Shown here: in pieces, positions 54,106 through 64,000 of the stretch | Numbering within the stretch: position 1 is the stretch's first letter | Layout: each line of letters opens with the position of its first letter | Assembly (NCBI GenBank): GCA_021018815.1 | Contig: JAITYX010000028.1 | Span: 2,046,001 to 2,110,000, forward strand | DNA from: Talinum fruticosum | Lineage: Eukaryota; Streptophyta; Magnoliopsida; Caryophyllales; Talinaceae | Direction of reading: 5' to 3' | Length of the DNA stretch: 64,000 nt | Translations under genes and position numbers: made by a program | The notes under the pieces: generated by a model | The model's input: only the letters and a program-made list of their open reading frames with translations | Databases searched by the model: none | Told to the model about the DNA's origin: nothing

Positions 54106-54179
54106 AGGAATTCCATACTTATATAGATACTTAGATAGAAATTTGTTAGTGGAAAATATGAGTGGTAAAGGAATCTAAG

Positions 54180-55018
54180 TTTGAGTGGGAGGGTGAAGGG
54201 GGTTTCAACTCAAACTTGTGGACCCGGACACTAGGCTTGATTTCCTGATATTCCTAGCCCGAAGCTCCTTCCCGCCTACCACTATGGCAACCTTAGAAAC
54301 TGCATTAGGATCTAAAAGGAGGGGAACCGGAATTGTTTGAAAACAACAGTTAGAAGGGCTCCAAAAGGGAATGGAACAGATTTTTTGGATTGAGCTGGCA
54401 CATAAGCCATTTGCTCAAGAATAGCAGGGAAGAGGTCAACGTTGTAGCCCTCTAGAATGTCAAAAAGAACTTTGAGAATCTTGGAGTTGGGATTCTCTTT
54501 GCTAGAGTGATGAGAAAAGAAAGTTCCCATGAAGAGAAAACAGAGTAATCCGGCCTCGGTCTTCATCTTAGTCACCGAGAAGTTTTTGCATGACCGAGGG
54601 ACCTCCTTGGCATATTTCTCAAAGAATTCATCTCCAATCTTCGTGAAGGGGATGAGATTACGGCTCGAAAGAGAGAAGAGACTTTGAAAATTCCGTGAAG
54701 GAGAGAGACGTTGATGCGAACAACCTTGTCTTAAACTCGTGAGGTAATGACTCCCTCGAGTAAGACATATAAGAGTAGAACTCCGGCAATGAGTTCAAGA
54801 TAGATAAACTCATTGAAGCACAAAAAATTGTATACTTCAGTGTTCTTATGTGTGGCAACCACGAAAACGAGGTGGTTGGAAATAATTTGTCATCGAACGT
54901 TAGATGTTGGGTGACGAAGATTTTAGAGGGGCCAGAGGTACCTTCTTGAGGAGTTTTGGTGTGGGGCTTCTTAGTAGCAGACCCCGTGAAAATCTTGTGC
55001 GGAACCCCTTTTAGGCAT
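54180..55018 (-). pseudogene. Cop5 post-pol ORF, C-terminal half deleted
   Basis: ATG complement at 55018-55016 (MPKRGSAQDF). A frameshift then gives TKTPQEGTSGPSKIF and FPTTSFSWLPHI (frame about 54960-54658), and finally the frame 54575-54312 with FFSHHSSKENPN, LFDILEGYNVDLFP and LPFGALLTV-like sequence. It ends around GGCGGGAAGGAGCTTC (about 54275), so the proline-rich, coiled and acidic parts present in Cop1 and Cop3 are absent. Confidence 0.65.
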
Positions 55019-55054
55019 GGTGAGAATTTTTTTGTGGAGAAATCGAGTGGACTC

Positions 55055-55091
<37 letters not shown>

Positions 55092-55330
55092 CAGTTAGAA
55101 TTCAAAGAGAGAGCGAGAATGCTTAGAGAGTAAGAAGGCAAGTGTGTAAAGTAACGAAATGAAGGTAAAGAGGTGCTATTAATAGTGAAAAGAAATGACC
55201 TTCAGCCTTCGGTCCGACTCGAAGCCTTAACGGTCGTCTCGGACAGTGTGTGACGTTTCGCTCTCCAACAGTTAGAATTCCAAGCAACTTTTTCCAACGG
55301 CTAGTTTTCTCGATCGATGCATGCGGCAGA
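55019..55330 (-). promoter_or_regulatory. Putative internal promoter of the Cop5 post-pol ORF, with (GA)n
   Basis: On the minus strand: agccgttgg (about 55303), aacgtcacaca (about 55256), gaccgtta (about 55233), a TATA-like tattaatag (55185-55177, one base off), the cacctctttacc block, then a (CT)n run (complement of 55059-55089) and the ATG. In Cop5 the CT run lies in the leader, whereas in Cop1 it lies upstream. Confidence 0.4.
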
Positions 55331-55589
55331 GAGATAGCGAAGAAAGACTTTAAAAAATATTTCGAAATTCTCCATTTATCTAGAGATGATTTCGAAGTTT
55401 GATGTCCATTTTTCTCAAAAACCGAGTTTGACTTAGTATGGTTTCGAGTGAGTCATAACACTCGTGAGCCCTAATAACTCATAGCTCGGTTTCACTTATA
55501 AAAGCACATAATCATTTATTATTAAGACGAAAGAAAAACATATAACACATAATCATGCAAGAAAATTTCACTTATAAAATCACATAATC

Positions 55590-56200
55590 ATGCATTAATC
55601 ATTCCAAGCTCATTCCTAATAAAAAAGAACTGATCCTCAGTATGTGGCTTAGTGAAAATATCACTAACCGAAATTTCGTAGGAATGAATTCAAGTTCAAT
55701 ATCACCTTTCTCATAATGGTCTCTTGGAAAATGATACCCGACCTCAATATGCTTTGTCTTTGAGTGCTGAACTGGATTCTTAGTGATGTTGATTGCACTC
55801 GATTGTCACACATGATTCGGATAGATTTGAATTAAAGTCCAAGATCCCTCAAGTGTTGCTTGATCCATAGAATCCGAGCATAGCAAGCTCCGGTTGCAAT
55901 GTACTCAGCTTTCGCAGATTGATAGAGCAATTGAATTTTGTTTCTTTGAGTGCCAAGATATGAGGGATTGACCCATAAATTGGCATGCTCCTGATGTGCT
56001 CTTTCTACCAACTTTGTAACCAGCATAGTCAACATCCGAGTATTTAGTAAGGGTCGATCCCGAGTCTCTTGAAAACCATAGACCAAGATTCCGAGTCCCT
56101 GCAAGATATCAAAAATCCTCTTCACCACAACGAGATGTGATTCTTTTGGATTAGCTTGAAATCTTGCACACAGTACAGACACTAAATGTAATGTCTAGCC
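55590..56200 (-). pseudogene. pol: Cop5 RNase H, frameshifted
   Basis: The minus-strand frame 56182-55832 reads CARFQANPKESHLVV, a YTDADYAGYK-equivalent (MLTMLVTKLVE in shifted phase) and LYQSAKAEYIATGACYARILW. The C-terminal FFFIRNELGM is at about 55630-55600. Confidence 0.85.
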
Positions 56201-57110
56201 TACTGGATGTGATATATAGTAGAGATCCAATCATACTTCTATAGACTTTCCGATCTACGACTTTACCTTTTCGTTTTAGTCCATTTTCATACTCGCTACT
56301 CATAGGTGTGGCTGCTTGTTTCACATCTCGAAGCTTGTGCTCTTTCAATAACTCCTTGGTATACTTAGATTGATGGACATAGATTTCATCCTTGTCTTGT
56401 TTGATTTGTAGATCAAGAAAGAAATTGAGCTCTCCCATCATGCTCATTTGGAACTCCTGTCTTATCAACTCAAAAACTCTTGATAGAGATTTTCATTAGT
56501 AGCTCCAAAAATAATATCATCAACATAAATTTGAGCAATAAGGAAATCGTTCCCTTGGTTTTTATGAAAAGAGTTTTGTCAATATGACCTCTTTTGAAAT
56601 CATTTTCAACCAAGAAACTGCTCAGTCTTTCATACCAAGCTCTAGGAGTTTGTTTAAGACCATATAAAGTCTTTTGCAAATTGAAAACATGATTTGGGAA
56701 TTCCGAGTTTTCAAATCCAAGGGGTTGCTCAACGTAAACTTCCTCTTGAATGAAATCACTCGGAAAAGCACATTTAACATCCATTTGATACAATTTAATA
56801 TTCATGCTAGATGCAAATGCTAATAAGATTCTAATTGCTTCGATCCTAGCAACAGTGCAAAGGTTTCCCCACAATCAATTCCTTCATCTTGATTGTAAGC
56901 TTGAGCCATAAGGCTAGCCTTATTTCCGACTACTAACCCATCCTCATACAATTTGTTTTTAAAAATTTATTTGGTTCCTATGACTGGGTGGTCGAAGGTC
57001 GTTTGGTTAGATTCCAGACTTGGTTTCTTTCAAATTGATTGAGCTCATCTTGCTTGACCTCTACCCATTAAGGTTCATTTAGGGCTTCTAGTGCATTTCG
57101 GGTTTTGTTA
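56200..57110 (-). pseudogene. pol: Cop5 reverse transcriptase, frameshifted
   Basis: The frame 56874-56470 has [35 protein letters not shown] and LYGLKQTPRAWYERL. The catalytic IYVDDIIFGA (about 56537-56508) is one frame over. MSMMGELNFFLDLQIKQDKD (frame 56468-56151) follows. The catalytic motif is intact in sequence. Confidence 0.85.
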
Positions 57111-58560
57111 ATGATATAAATGCTGTAAATGTACATAGATTTTACAAAGAACATGTTCTTACCCCACTATTAATGTCGAAAGAATATTCTCGAGTGGGTG
57201 GCTCGAAGCATATTTTAATGCTCTACTGTTCTCTCGGTTCACCAAATTTGTTGGTTGAACTGGCTGATCTTTAGTAGTTTGAGCTTGTTGAGTCCCCTCA
57301 TTCGCTTGTCGTACAGCGTTCGAGCTGGCTTTTGAGCTTGTTCGGTCTAAGTCACGGTGTTCTGTTGCCTCATTTTTAGTTGCTTTCTTCTCACTCTTTC
57401 CGAGCTCGGCTTCAACAAGATCATCTTCATCTCGACTAAGTTTCGGATCCGAGAAGGTTGACTCACTTATTCTTCCCTGATCTATCTCATCAAACAAGGT
57501 GGATACTTTCTTGCATTTTGTTAGTTATTTTATTAAAAACATGATAGGCTTTATTGTGGGATGAGTAACCCGTAAATATACCTTCATCTCGACCTAGCAT
57601 CAAACTTCGTCAGGTGATCCTTACCGTTATCATAAACAAAGAATTTACATCCAATGGGTTTGAAGTATGAAATGTTAGGCTTCTATCCCTTGCTAAGCTC
57701 TTAGAGAGTTTTCTTTAAGATAGGTCCGATGAGGCATATGTTGAGCATATAATTTGTCTGTGTTGATCGCCACAACCCGTAAATAGTAAGGTAGATCATT
57801 TTAAATCATCATCCTCTTTCCTATTTCTTCAAGAGTTTGGTTCTTTCTCTCCACTACTCCGTTCTGTTGAGGAGTTCTGGGTGCTGAGAAGTTGTGAGAG
57901 ATCGTTCTTGTCGCAAAACTCTACAAATTCCGAGTAGTCAAACTCTCTTCCATAGTTAGTTCGAATTCTTCTAATCCGAGTCTAAGACTCCACTTGAATT
58001 TTTCTGTAAAGCTTACTAAACTCTTTGAAAGCTTCATTCTTGTTCTTAAGAAAACAAACCCAGGTAAATTGTGAAAAATCATCAACAATCACAAGTACAT
58101 ATGATTTACCTCTCGAGGCTTTTCCCGGAGATTTCACCACATAAATCCATATGAAGCAATTCAAGCACTTTGGATGTGGAAACGGTTTTGAGAGGTTAGA
58201 AAGATGATTTGACTTGTTTCCCTTTTGTGCATGCTTCACGATTTCAGTTAGGTAAACCCCTAACTAAACCATGAGATGCAAGCTTTTTGATAGTGTGCAT
58301 CCTAACATGACCTAGTCTATGATGCCATGTCCATGAATCATCATGCATTGATGCTTTTAAACAAGATAAATTCTAACTTGGATTAGAAAGAGGAATAGTA
58401 TAGGTGTTACCTGACCTCTTACCTAAGAGCTTAGTCTCTTTGGTAGGTGCATAAGAAATGTAGCAATTAGTCCAAGTGATTCTTACCTCTTGACCTTTGT
58501 CACACAACCGAGAGATCTTAACCAGATTGTACTTTAATCACTTGACAAGATAAACTGGAC
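57110..58560 (-). pseudogene. pol: Cop5 pre-integrase, integrase and linker, frameshifted
   Basis: Pre-integrase with ASHGLVRGLPN (about 58280), then the frame 58239-57982 with GKSYVLVIVDDFSQFTWVCFLKNKNEAFKEF. The TNYGREFDY segment (about 57955) has Asn-Tyr where Asp-His is usual, so the second catalytic Asp position looks changed. NGVVERKNQTLEE is at about 57860. The frame 57497-57159 is the Asp/Glu/Thr-rich INT-RT linker. Confidence 0.8.
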
Positions 58561-59050
58561 TCGACCAGGTTGTCTCCTTCCCCAATCTTGCCAATCCCAA
58601 CTGTCTTACCCTTACTCGTCATCTCCAAAAGTGACTTTGCCCGATTTAAGATCTTCTAACTCATAAAAGAGTCTTGAATCTCCGACATGTGGCATGAGCA
58701 TCCACTGTCTAAGTGCCAATGACCTATCATCCTATTCCGAGTTACTCGCAAGTTAGACACACACTAACCTTTCTCACTTCCTCTAAAGAACCCAATAACT
58801 CCCTTTACTGTGGTCCTTTTCGAGGAAGAAGACTTGGGAATCCAGACTTTGATGACTTTGGGTTTGGTCCGATTCTATGTCTTCTTTCCGGAGAACAGAG
58901 TCTGTCTTTTTCTTTTATTAACAGGTAGAGAAAGTTTTCTCTTGTAAATTGGTATGGGCTCGATCCTGCTTTCATTTTTAAGAATAGGACCATGCTCGGT
59001 CTTCCTAAACTTCACAGTTCTGGAATCCTTTTGAAAAGATTAGACTAGCA
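58561..59050 (-). pseudogene. pol: Cop5 protease region
   Basis: HLDSGCSCHMSEIQDS at about 58712-58665 is the aspartic protease site with DSGC intact. The basic stretch 58993-58805 precedes it, as in the other copies. Confidence 0.8.
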
Positions 59051-60550
59051 ATTAGATTCCTCCTCTCCGTTAACACCAAGTCCTTATTTCCTAAAAGAGA
59101 CACACTGAGAGCCTAAAATCATGTCAAGGTTTTTCTAACCTTGAGTTAATTTTACAACAATCTCTTGAGACTCGTTGAGTTTTATTTTCATATGCTCATT
59201 TTCTCTTCTGAGTGACTTAGACTCAATCTCATTAGCTTGAGTACTCGGTCTTGAGTTCTTTCAGAGTTAGTCTCAATTTTTTAAATTCATTTTTCAAACC
59301 ATTATTGTTAGAAGTAAGAGACTCAAGTTGTTCTTTGAACCGATAAGAATTAGAATTGGACTTTTCTTCTAAAGTGTAAATATATCTAGTGAAATAAGCT
59401 TTTAGAACTTGAGAAAGTATTCAATTACCTCCCGACGACTTGTCTCCTCGGTGTCTAAGTTGTCGGCATCCGACTCGATTCAGCTTCTTAGTCGGTTAGT
59501 GCCATTAGACACTTTGAGTCATCGGAATCATCTTTATCTTTGGATGATTCATCATCGTTCCATGTAGCCATCATAGCCTTCTTCTTTCTGTCCTTGTTTC
59601 TCTTTGGACAGTCTTTGATCGTGTGATGTTTGTCGCCGCATTCAAAACGACCAGAGTTCTTAGTTAAAGATAACTTTGAAGAAGAAGAATATTTACCTTT
59701 TCTATCTTTCTTATCTTTCTTATACAACTCTTCCTTTGGTCTCTTTTCCCACTTCTTATGCTTCATCATTCTTTTGAAGCCTCGGGCAATAAGTGCCATC
59801 AGGTCCTCTTCTGAATTTGAGGAACTCCGACTTTCCCCTCTACTTTCCGAGGCCTTCAGCGCAATGTTCCTTTTGGTGTTAACCTCGGCATCCTCTTCTT
59901 CCGGATGAATTTCATGAGTAAGCAGCTTCCCAATTAGTTCGTCTAGCTCTAGTTGTGAGAGGTTCTAAGCTTCCTCAATAGCTGTCACCTTGGGACCCTA
60001 TTTTCTCTTTGGTAAACTTCTCATAACTTTTCTACACATTTCTTTGTGAGAAATTTTTCTACCTAGAGATTTGAGATTGTTTGTAATCTCGGTGAAGCGA
60101 ATAAACATCTAAGTGATGTTTTCTTCGGCTCCATCTTGAACAGCTCATATTTGTGAAGATGCTGGCTTATCTTCTCCTATTTCACTTAGCTTGTTCTTTT
60201 GTATGTGTTGACAAGAGTGTCCCACACATCCTTGGCCGTGTCGCAGCCGACACTCTACCGTACTCTTCCGAGCCGATAGCACACATCAAAATGTTCATTG
60301 CTTTAAAGTTCTTTCCGAACTTCTCCGATTCTTCATTGGTGTACTCAAATATTTTTTAGGCACAAATCGTGTCCCTTCCATCTTCATTGGGATGTAGTTG
60401 CCTTCTTGGATGATGTTCCGGACATCTTCATCGTTGTCCAAAGAAAGCACTCCATCGGTTTCTTCCAAGTGCACGAAGTTTGATCCTTTGAACTTTGGTG
60501 GTCTAGTGGAAGACATTCCTTCATCAAACTCTGCAATGTTCTCGAGCCAT
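59050..60550 (-). pseudogene. gag: Cop5 gag, frameshifted, full length
   Basis: Start ATG complement at 60550 (MARE...), 46 bp after the primer site. Then MSSTRPPKFKGSNFVH (60516), NIIQEGNYIPMKMEG, a UBN2 region in shifted frames (60300-59950), and the open frame 59799-59488 with MALIARGFKRMMKHK, a Lys-rich stretch, the zinc knuckle RFECGDKHHTIKDC (first Cys is Arg) and an acidic DDESSKDKDDSDDS segment. A coiled-coil-prone C-terminal part runs to about 59100. Length is normal for the lineage. Confidence 0.85.
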
Positions 60551-60595
60551 CCGATCTTTAGACCTTTGGATTGTTAGATCCTTCTTGAAAAGTTA

Positions 60596-60609
60596 GGCTC
60601 GATACCAAT
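60596..60609 (-). other. Cop5 primer-binding site (tRNA-Met type)
   Basis: On the minus strand attggtatcgagcc follows the 5' LTR end. It matches TGGTATCAGAGCC with one A missing. Confidence 0.8.
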
Positions 60610-62087
60610 TGAAGGTTTGCTCTTGGAGAATCTCAATCACCCTAGAGGGGGTGAATAGGGTCATGAGGAAATTTGAACAAACTTTGAAACTTTTTCTTAG
60701 AAAAAGATAAACAGTTGATTTGAGTCTAGATTACACTTAGAAATGTAAACACTCGAAATAAGTGGAAACCCTCCTAGGGCGGAAAACCACGGGAGTGCCA
60801 ATCCAAGCACTAAGTCAAACCCACTATTTTGAGTCCTTAAAATACAAAGGACTCGACTCTACCAGAATTTCTCCCTTAGACAATTCCTTGCAATGTTTTC
60901 CTAGACTTAGAAGTTCCCTTATCCGATCTAGTACTTCTTGACCGAGATAACCTTTACAATCGGGGACAACCGAGGTGAGTTAACCCTTACGAGGGACCCT
61001 ACTCGGAAAGTAAGAGAAGTATGTAATTGATTACAAGACTTTACAACTCGGAAAATATTAATTACAAGTCGGGAGTTGTAAACAGAAGATTGAGTATGAA
61101 AACAATGACTTTTGCTTAAGTCAAGTGTTTTTCAATGATGTTCAAGCAATCTTCAAGTCTTGTGAAGTGGCTTCTATTTATAGATGACCAAGCACGGTGA
61201 CCGTTGTGTCTTGGTTTTGAACAAAAATCTTTATCGGCCATTGTAATTGCGCTTCGAGTCACTCGTAAAAGATTCGTTGGGATGTGAACGTTGTGCTACA
61301 ACTCTTAGCTCCAAAAGGTACTCCAGTCAACCGGTGATGTCCGAAAAGCAAGGTGGAAACCAGCGTTGGGCCTCGCCTTTGGAGTTTTCCAATGTTGATA
61401 ACATACAACCCTAACACGGTGTGTGAGCCTTGTTTAGAAGTTGCTAAAGCTTGTCTGTTGGTAATTGCAGCTAGAAGCCTAGCTACTTTTGTATTTCAAA
61501 AATGAGTTAGCCTGGTTTGAATAACTCTGCAAAAGTAAACCACTTTAGTTCTCAAAGTATCAAATACTTTGGTCTAGAATTAGGCACGGATAATAATTAA
61601 ATTAAGACAATTAAGTGCATAGTTATTTTTGTCCTAGAAGAGTGGAATTTTATGAGTCTAATACTCAATATACTCAAATTCCATCGAGTTAATCCTAAGG
61701 ATGATCAAGTAAAAAGAATAAAACCATTAATGTATAACAAATTGATCTCGGACAAATAATTCTTAAATAAACAAACAGACTTAGAAAAAGGAATTAACAC
61801 TGTAATTAACTTTGCGTTGAAATAAGCGAGTTAGTACTCGGAATAAAAGTGTTAGAGAAATTATTTGAACATGCGGTAGTCCAAAGTGATGTCCGAGTGA
61901 GTCGGAAACATCAGTGTAGAAGATATACAATAATGTGTTTTCCGAGTCAATAAAAACGAATGAAAACTTATACGAAAGTTTCTATAACACTCGAATGACT
62001 TGAAATCAAAACTTAAAAGAGATAAGATTTAAACTTGGATCATCATGTGGTACTCTGAATGACTTAGAGTTAGAATCTAAGTCTTCA
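60610..62087 (-). repeat. Cop5 5' LTR (1478 bp)
   Basis: TGAAGGTTTGCTC (60610) to GTCTTCA (62087). A TATA box on the minus strand corresponds to tctatttatagatgacc at about 61171-61187. Fewer AACGG/CCGTT cores survive here (ccgttg at about 61201). Confidence 0.85.
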
Positions 62088-62092
62088 TTGGT

Positions 62093-62270
62093 GATACTGA
62101 TAGCAGTTTGATTATCACACTTGATTGGGATAGATTTGAATGACAATCCAAGATCCTTCAACTGTTGCTCGATCTATAGAATCTTAGCGCAACGAGCTTC
62201 ACTGCTATGTATTCTCGCCTCACTGTTGATAGAGCAACTGAATTTTATTTCTTTGAATGTTAGGAGATGA
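62093..62270 (-). pseudogene. pol: Cop4 RNase H, N-terminal part
   Basis: On the minus strand: HSKK.NSVALST (about 62255-62225), a Tyr-Ile-Ala equivalent, then SIPIKCDNQTAISIT-like sequence running into the Cop5 duplication. Directly upstream (to the right) the sequence jumps to the INT-RT linker, so the RT is deleted. Confidence 0.75.
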
Positions 62271-63300
62271 AGTTGCTCATTCCGAGTTGGTTTAGTTTAT
62301 TTGTTCTTGTTCATTCCGAGCTCAGCCTTTGCTATGTCATCTTCATCTCGGTTGAGCTTGAGATCCGAGAAAATGGATGCATTTATCCTCGCCATTATCA
62401 ATTTCATCAAAGACAACATGGATACTCGTCTTCCACTTTGTTAGTTCTATTGTTAAAGATTCTATAAGGTTTTCTATATGAAGAATAACCAAGGAAAATA
62501 CCTTCATCTGACCTTGAATCAAAGTTGGTCCAATGTTCCTTACCATTGTTATGCACAAAGCATTTAAATCCGAATGGTTTGAAATACGAGATATTAGGCT
62601 TCTTTCCCTTGTACAACTTATAAGGTGTCTTCTTCAGAATGGGTCGAATGAGGCATCTATTGAGAGTGTAGTTTATTGTGTTCATTGCCTCAACCAAGAA
62701 ATATTAAGGTATTAGGCTTCTTTTCCTTGTACAATGTTCCTTACCATTGTTATGCACAAAGCATTTAAATCCGAATGGTTTGAAATACGAGATATTAGGC
62801 TTCTTTCTCTTGTACAGACTTATAAGATGTCTTCTTTAGAATGAGTCGAATGAGGCATCTATTGAGAGTGTAGTTTATTGTGTTTATTGCCTCAGCCAAG
62901 AAATAGTAAGGTAGATCATTTTTAATCATCATTGTTTTTCCTATTTCTTTCGAGTGTTATGTTCTCTCTTTCCACTACTCCATTCTCGTTGAGAAGTTCT
63001 TAGTGCTGAAAAGTTGTGGGACATGTCATTCTTGTCATAAAAGTCTACAAATTTTGAGTAATCGAACTCTCTTCCATGGTCGGCTTGAGTTCTCCTTATC
63101 TCGAGTCTCATACTCCACTTGTATTTTCCTACAAATCTTAGTGAACTCTTTGAAACCTTCATTTTTGTTCTTCACAAAACACACCCGGGTAAATTGTGAG
63201 TAATAATCAACAATAACTAGCACATATGATTTACCTCATAAGCTTTTGACAAGAATTTCACCACCTAAATCCATATGTATGAATTGTGCATATTTAAGAA
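62271..63300 (-). pseudogene. pol: Cop4 integrase and linker, with internal duplication
   Basis: Minus-strand frames: 63223-63035 (VDYYSQFTRVCFVKNKNEGFKEF), 63162-62941 (TQADHGREFDYSKFVDFYDKND with the second catalytic Asp), then 62697-62407 (MNTINYTLNRCLIRPILKKTPYKLYKGKKPNISYF and GYSSYRKPYRIFNNRTNK). NG.ERE with the Glu is shifted near 62980. A duplication at 62531-62911 repeats the LYKGKKPNISYF part. The linker (62271-62400) leads directly to RNase H. Confidence 0.85.
62531..62911 (-). repeat. ~180-bp direct duplication in Cop4 integrase (period 201)
   Basis: 62531-62710 and 62732-62911 are near-identical, both starting caatgttccttacc. The roughly 20-bp join between them (attaggcttcttttccttgt) is itself a copy of an internal piece, pointing to a template-switch or slippage event. 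Confidence 0.8.
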
Positions 63301-64000
63301 GGTAGACTGCAATGACCGAGTCGTCTCCTTCACCAATTCTTCCATTCTAACTATCTTGCCTTTGTATTGTCTCCAAATGTGACTTTTCTTCCTTTCATTT
63401 CATCTAATTCCGAGAAGTGTCTTGAATCTCTAGACATGTGACATGAACATCCACTGTCTAAGTACCAATGACCCTTTAGTTTCGAGTAACCTACAAAACA
63501 GAAACAAACTAACGCTTCTCACTTCCTCTTACAAACCCAAGAATCGTTTTTTATTGTGGTTCTTTTATGAGGAAGAGCACTTTTGGGAACACAAATTTGA
63601 ATGTTTTTGGGTTTGGTCTAATTTTGAGTCTTCTTTCTTGAGAACCGACTTTGTGTTTGTTTCCTTTGAAAACCTCTCTTTTGTAAACAAGTTGAGAAGG
63701 CTTTTTCATAAAAACTAGTCTAAGCTTAGTCCCTTTCCTTTGTGAATGAATTGGATCATGCTCAGCCTTGCTGAACTTAATAGTTCCGGAATCAGTTTTG
63801 AAATGATTTTTCTAGGAATTATCTTCCTCTTCAACGATTAAATCCAAGACCTTCTTTTCAAAATAAGACACACTGAGAACCAAGAAATAAATCAAGGTTT
63901 TTCTGACCTTGAATGAGTTTTAAAACCAACTCTTGAGACTCATTGAGATTTTGTTTCAATTCCTCATTCTCTATTCCGAGGCACTCGGACTTAGTCTCAT
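63301..64000 (-). pseudogene. pol: Cop4 protease and C-terminal gag, cut by the window edge
   Basis: The protease site YLDSGCSCHMSRD is at about 63467-63426 on the minus strand. The basic stretch before it (KNVQICVPKSALPHK-like, about 63600) and the coiled-coil-prone gag segment (63830-64000) are readable in pieces. The pre-integrase segment that should lie between integrase and protease is missing at about 63290-63300. Confidence 0.75.

Larger units (their letters stand above)
52623..62087 (-). mobile_element. Cop5: full-length SIRE-type copia element, minus strand
   Basis: 9.46 kb with two LTRs (1464 and 1478 bp), primer site, gag, PR, INT, RT, RNase H, a shortened post-pol ORF and a polypurine tract, in the normal order on the minus strand and flanked by perfect ttggt duplications. 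It has no nested insertion. Many frameshifts and stops remain, so it is not active as written. It lies in the RNase H of Cop4. Confidence 0.9.
40272..64000 (-). mobile_element. Cop4: SIRE-type copia element, minus strand, runs off the window
   Basis: Visible parts from left: 3' LTR, polypurine tract, post-pol ORF split by CACTA-2, RNase H split by Cop5, then integrase, protease and the coiled part of gag up to the window edge. The reverse transcriptase is missing between 62270 and the INT-RT linker, and the pre-integrase segment is missing near 63300. The 5' LTR lies to the right of the window. It is the oldest-looking copia copy on this side. Confidence 0.8.

Overview
The window looks like plant nuclear DNA, almost certainly from a flowering plant with a repeat-rich genome. 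Nearly all of it is transposable elements nested inside one another. The diagnostic signs are five Ty1/copia elements of the SIRE/Maximus type (tRNA-Met primer site, UBN2-type gag, gag-PR-INT-RT-RNase H order, and an extra ORF after pol), Ty3/gypsy-type LTRs, two CACTA (En/Spm) DNA transposons, and a broken plant-mobile-domain (PMD) gene. I see no intact host gene, tRNA, rRNA or bacterial feature. Only about 1.3 kb (2696-3156 and 38944-39768) is not assigned to a mobile element.

Left stack (1-38943). The end of a CACTA element (CACTA-1, 1-738) abuts a gypsy-type solo LTR on the minus strand (740-2695). After a 461-bp spacer comes a second LTR of the same family on the plus strand (3157-38943), split by everything inserted in it. 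Copia element Cop1 (+, 3547-37458, target duplication caaac) sits in that LTR. Cop1 has a 2.9-kb Tekay-like solo LTR in its reverse transcriptase (9389-12284, duplication atcaa) and a second copia element, Cop2 (-, 16562-36927), in its 3' LTR. Cop2 in turn contains Cop3 (+, 23485-33681). Cop3 is rearranged: where its own gag should be there is a second copy of Cop2's antisense gag flank.

Right stack (38944-64000). A remnant of a PMD gene with a TATA box is cut by a gypsy LTR fragment (39769). That fragment is cut by copia element Cop4 (-, 40272 to beyond the window). Cop4 carries CACTA-2 (42983-51114, En/Spm transposase remnants, itself split by a 2.1-kb gypsy-type solo LTR) and copia element Cop5 (-, 52623-62087, perfect ttggt target duplication, the most complete element here).

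Every reading frame longer than about 100 codons is a piece of a frameshifted retrotransposon or transposase frame, so all coding entries are given as pseudogenes. Gag would form the particle. PR, INT, RT and RNase H would mature, copy and insert the element. The post-pol ORF has an unknown role and resembles the 'putative plant transposon protein' family. The main unexpected signals are: (1) a TATA box with conserved upstream blocks directly before the post-pol ORF in several copies, as if it had its own promoter; (2) AACGG/CCGTT clusters just upstream of the LTR TATA boxes; (3) repeated GGGGAG purine tracts in the 3' region; (4) the Cop3/Cop2 chimera with a 3-kb direct repeat; and (5) copy-to-copy differences concentrated at CTCGG/CCGAG. 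All domain and family assignments were made by eye.
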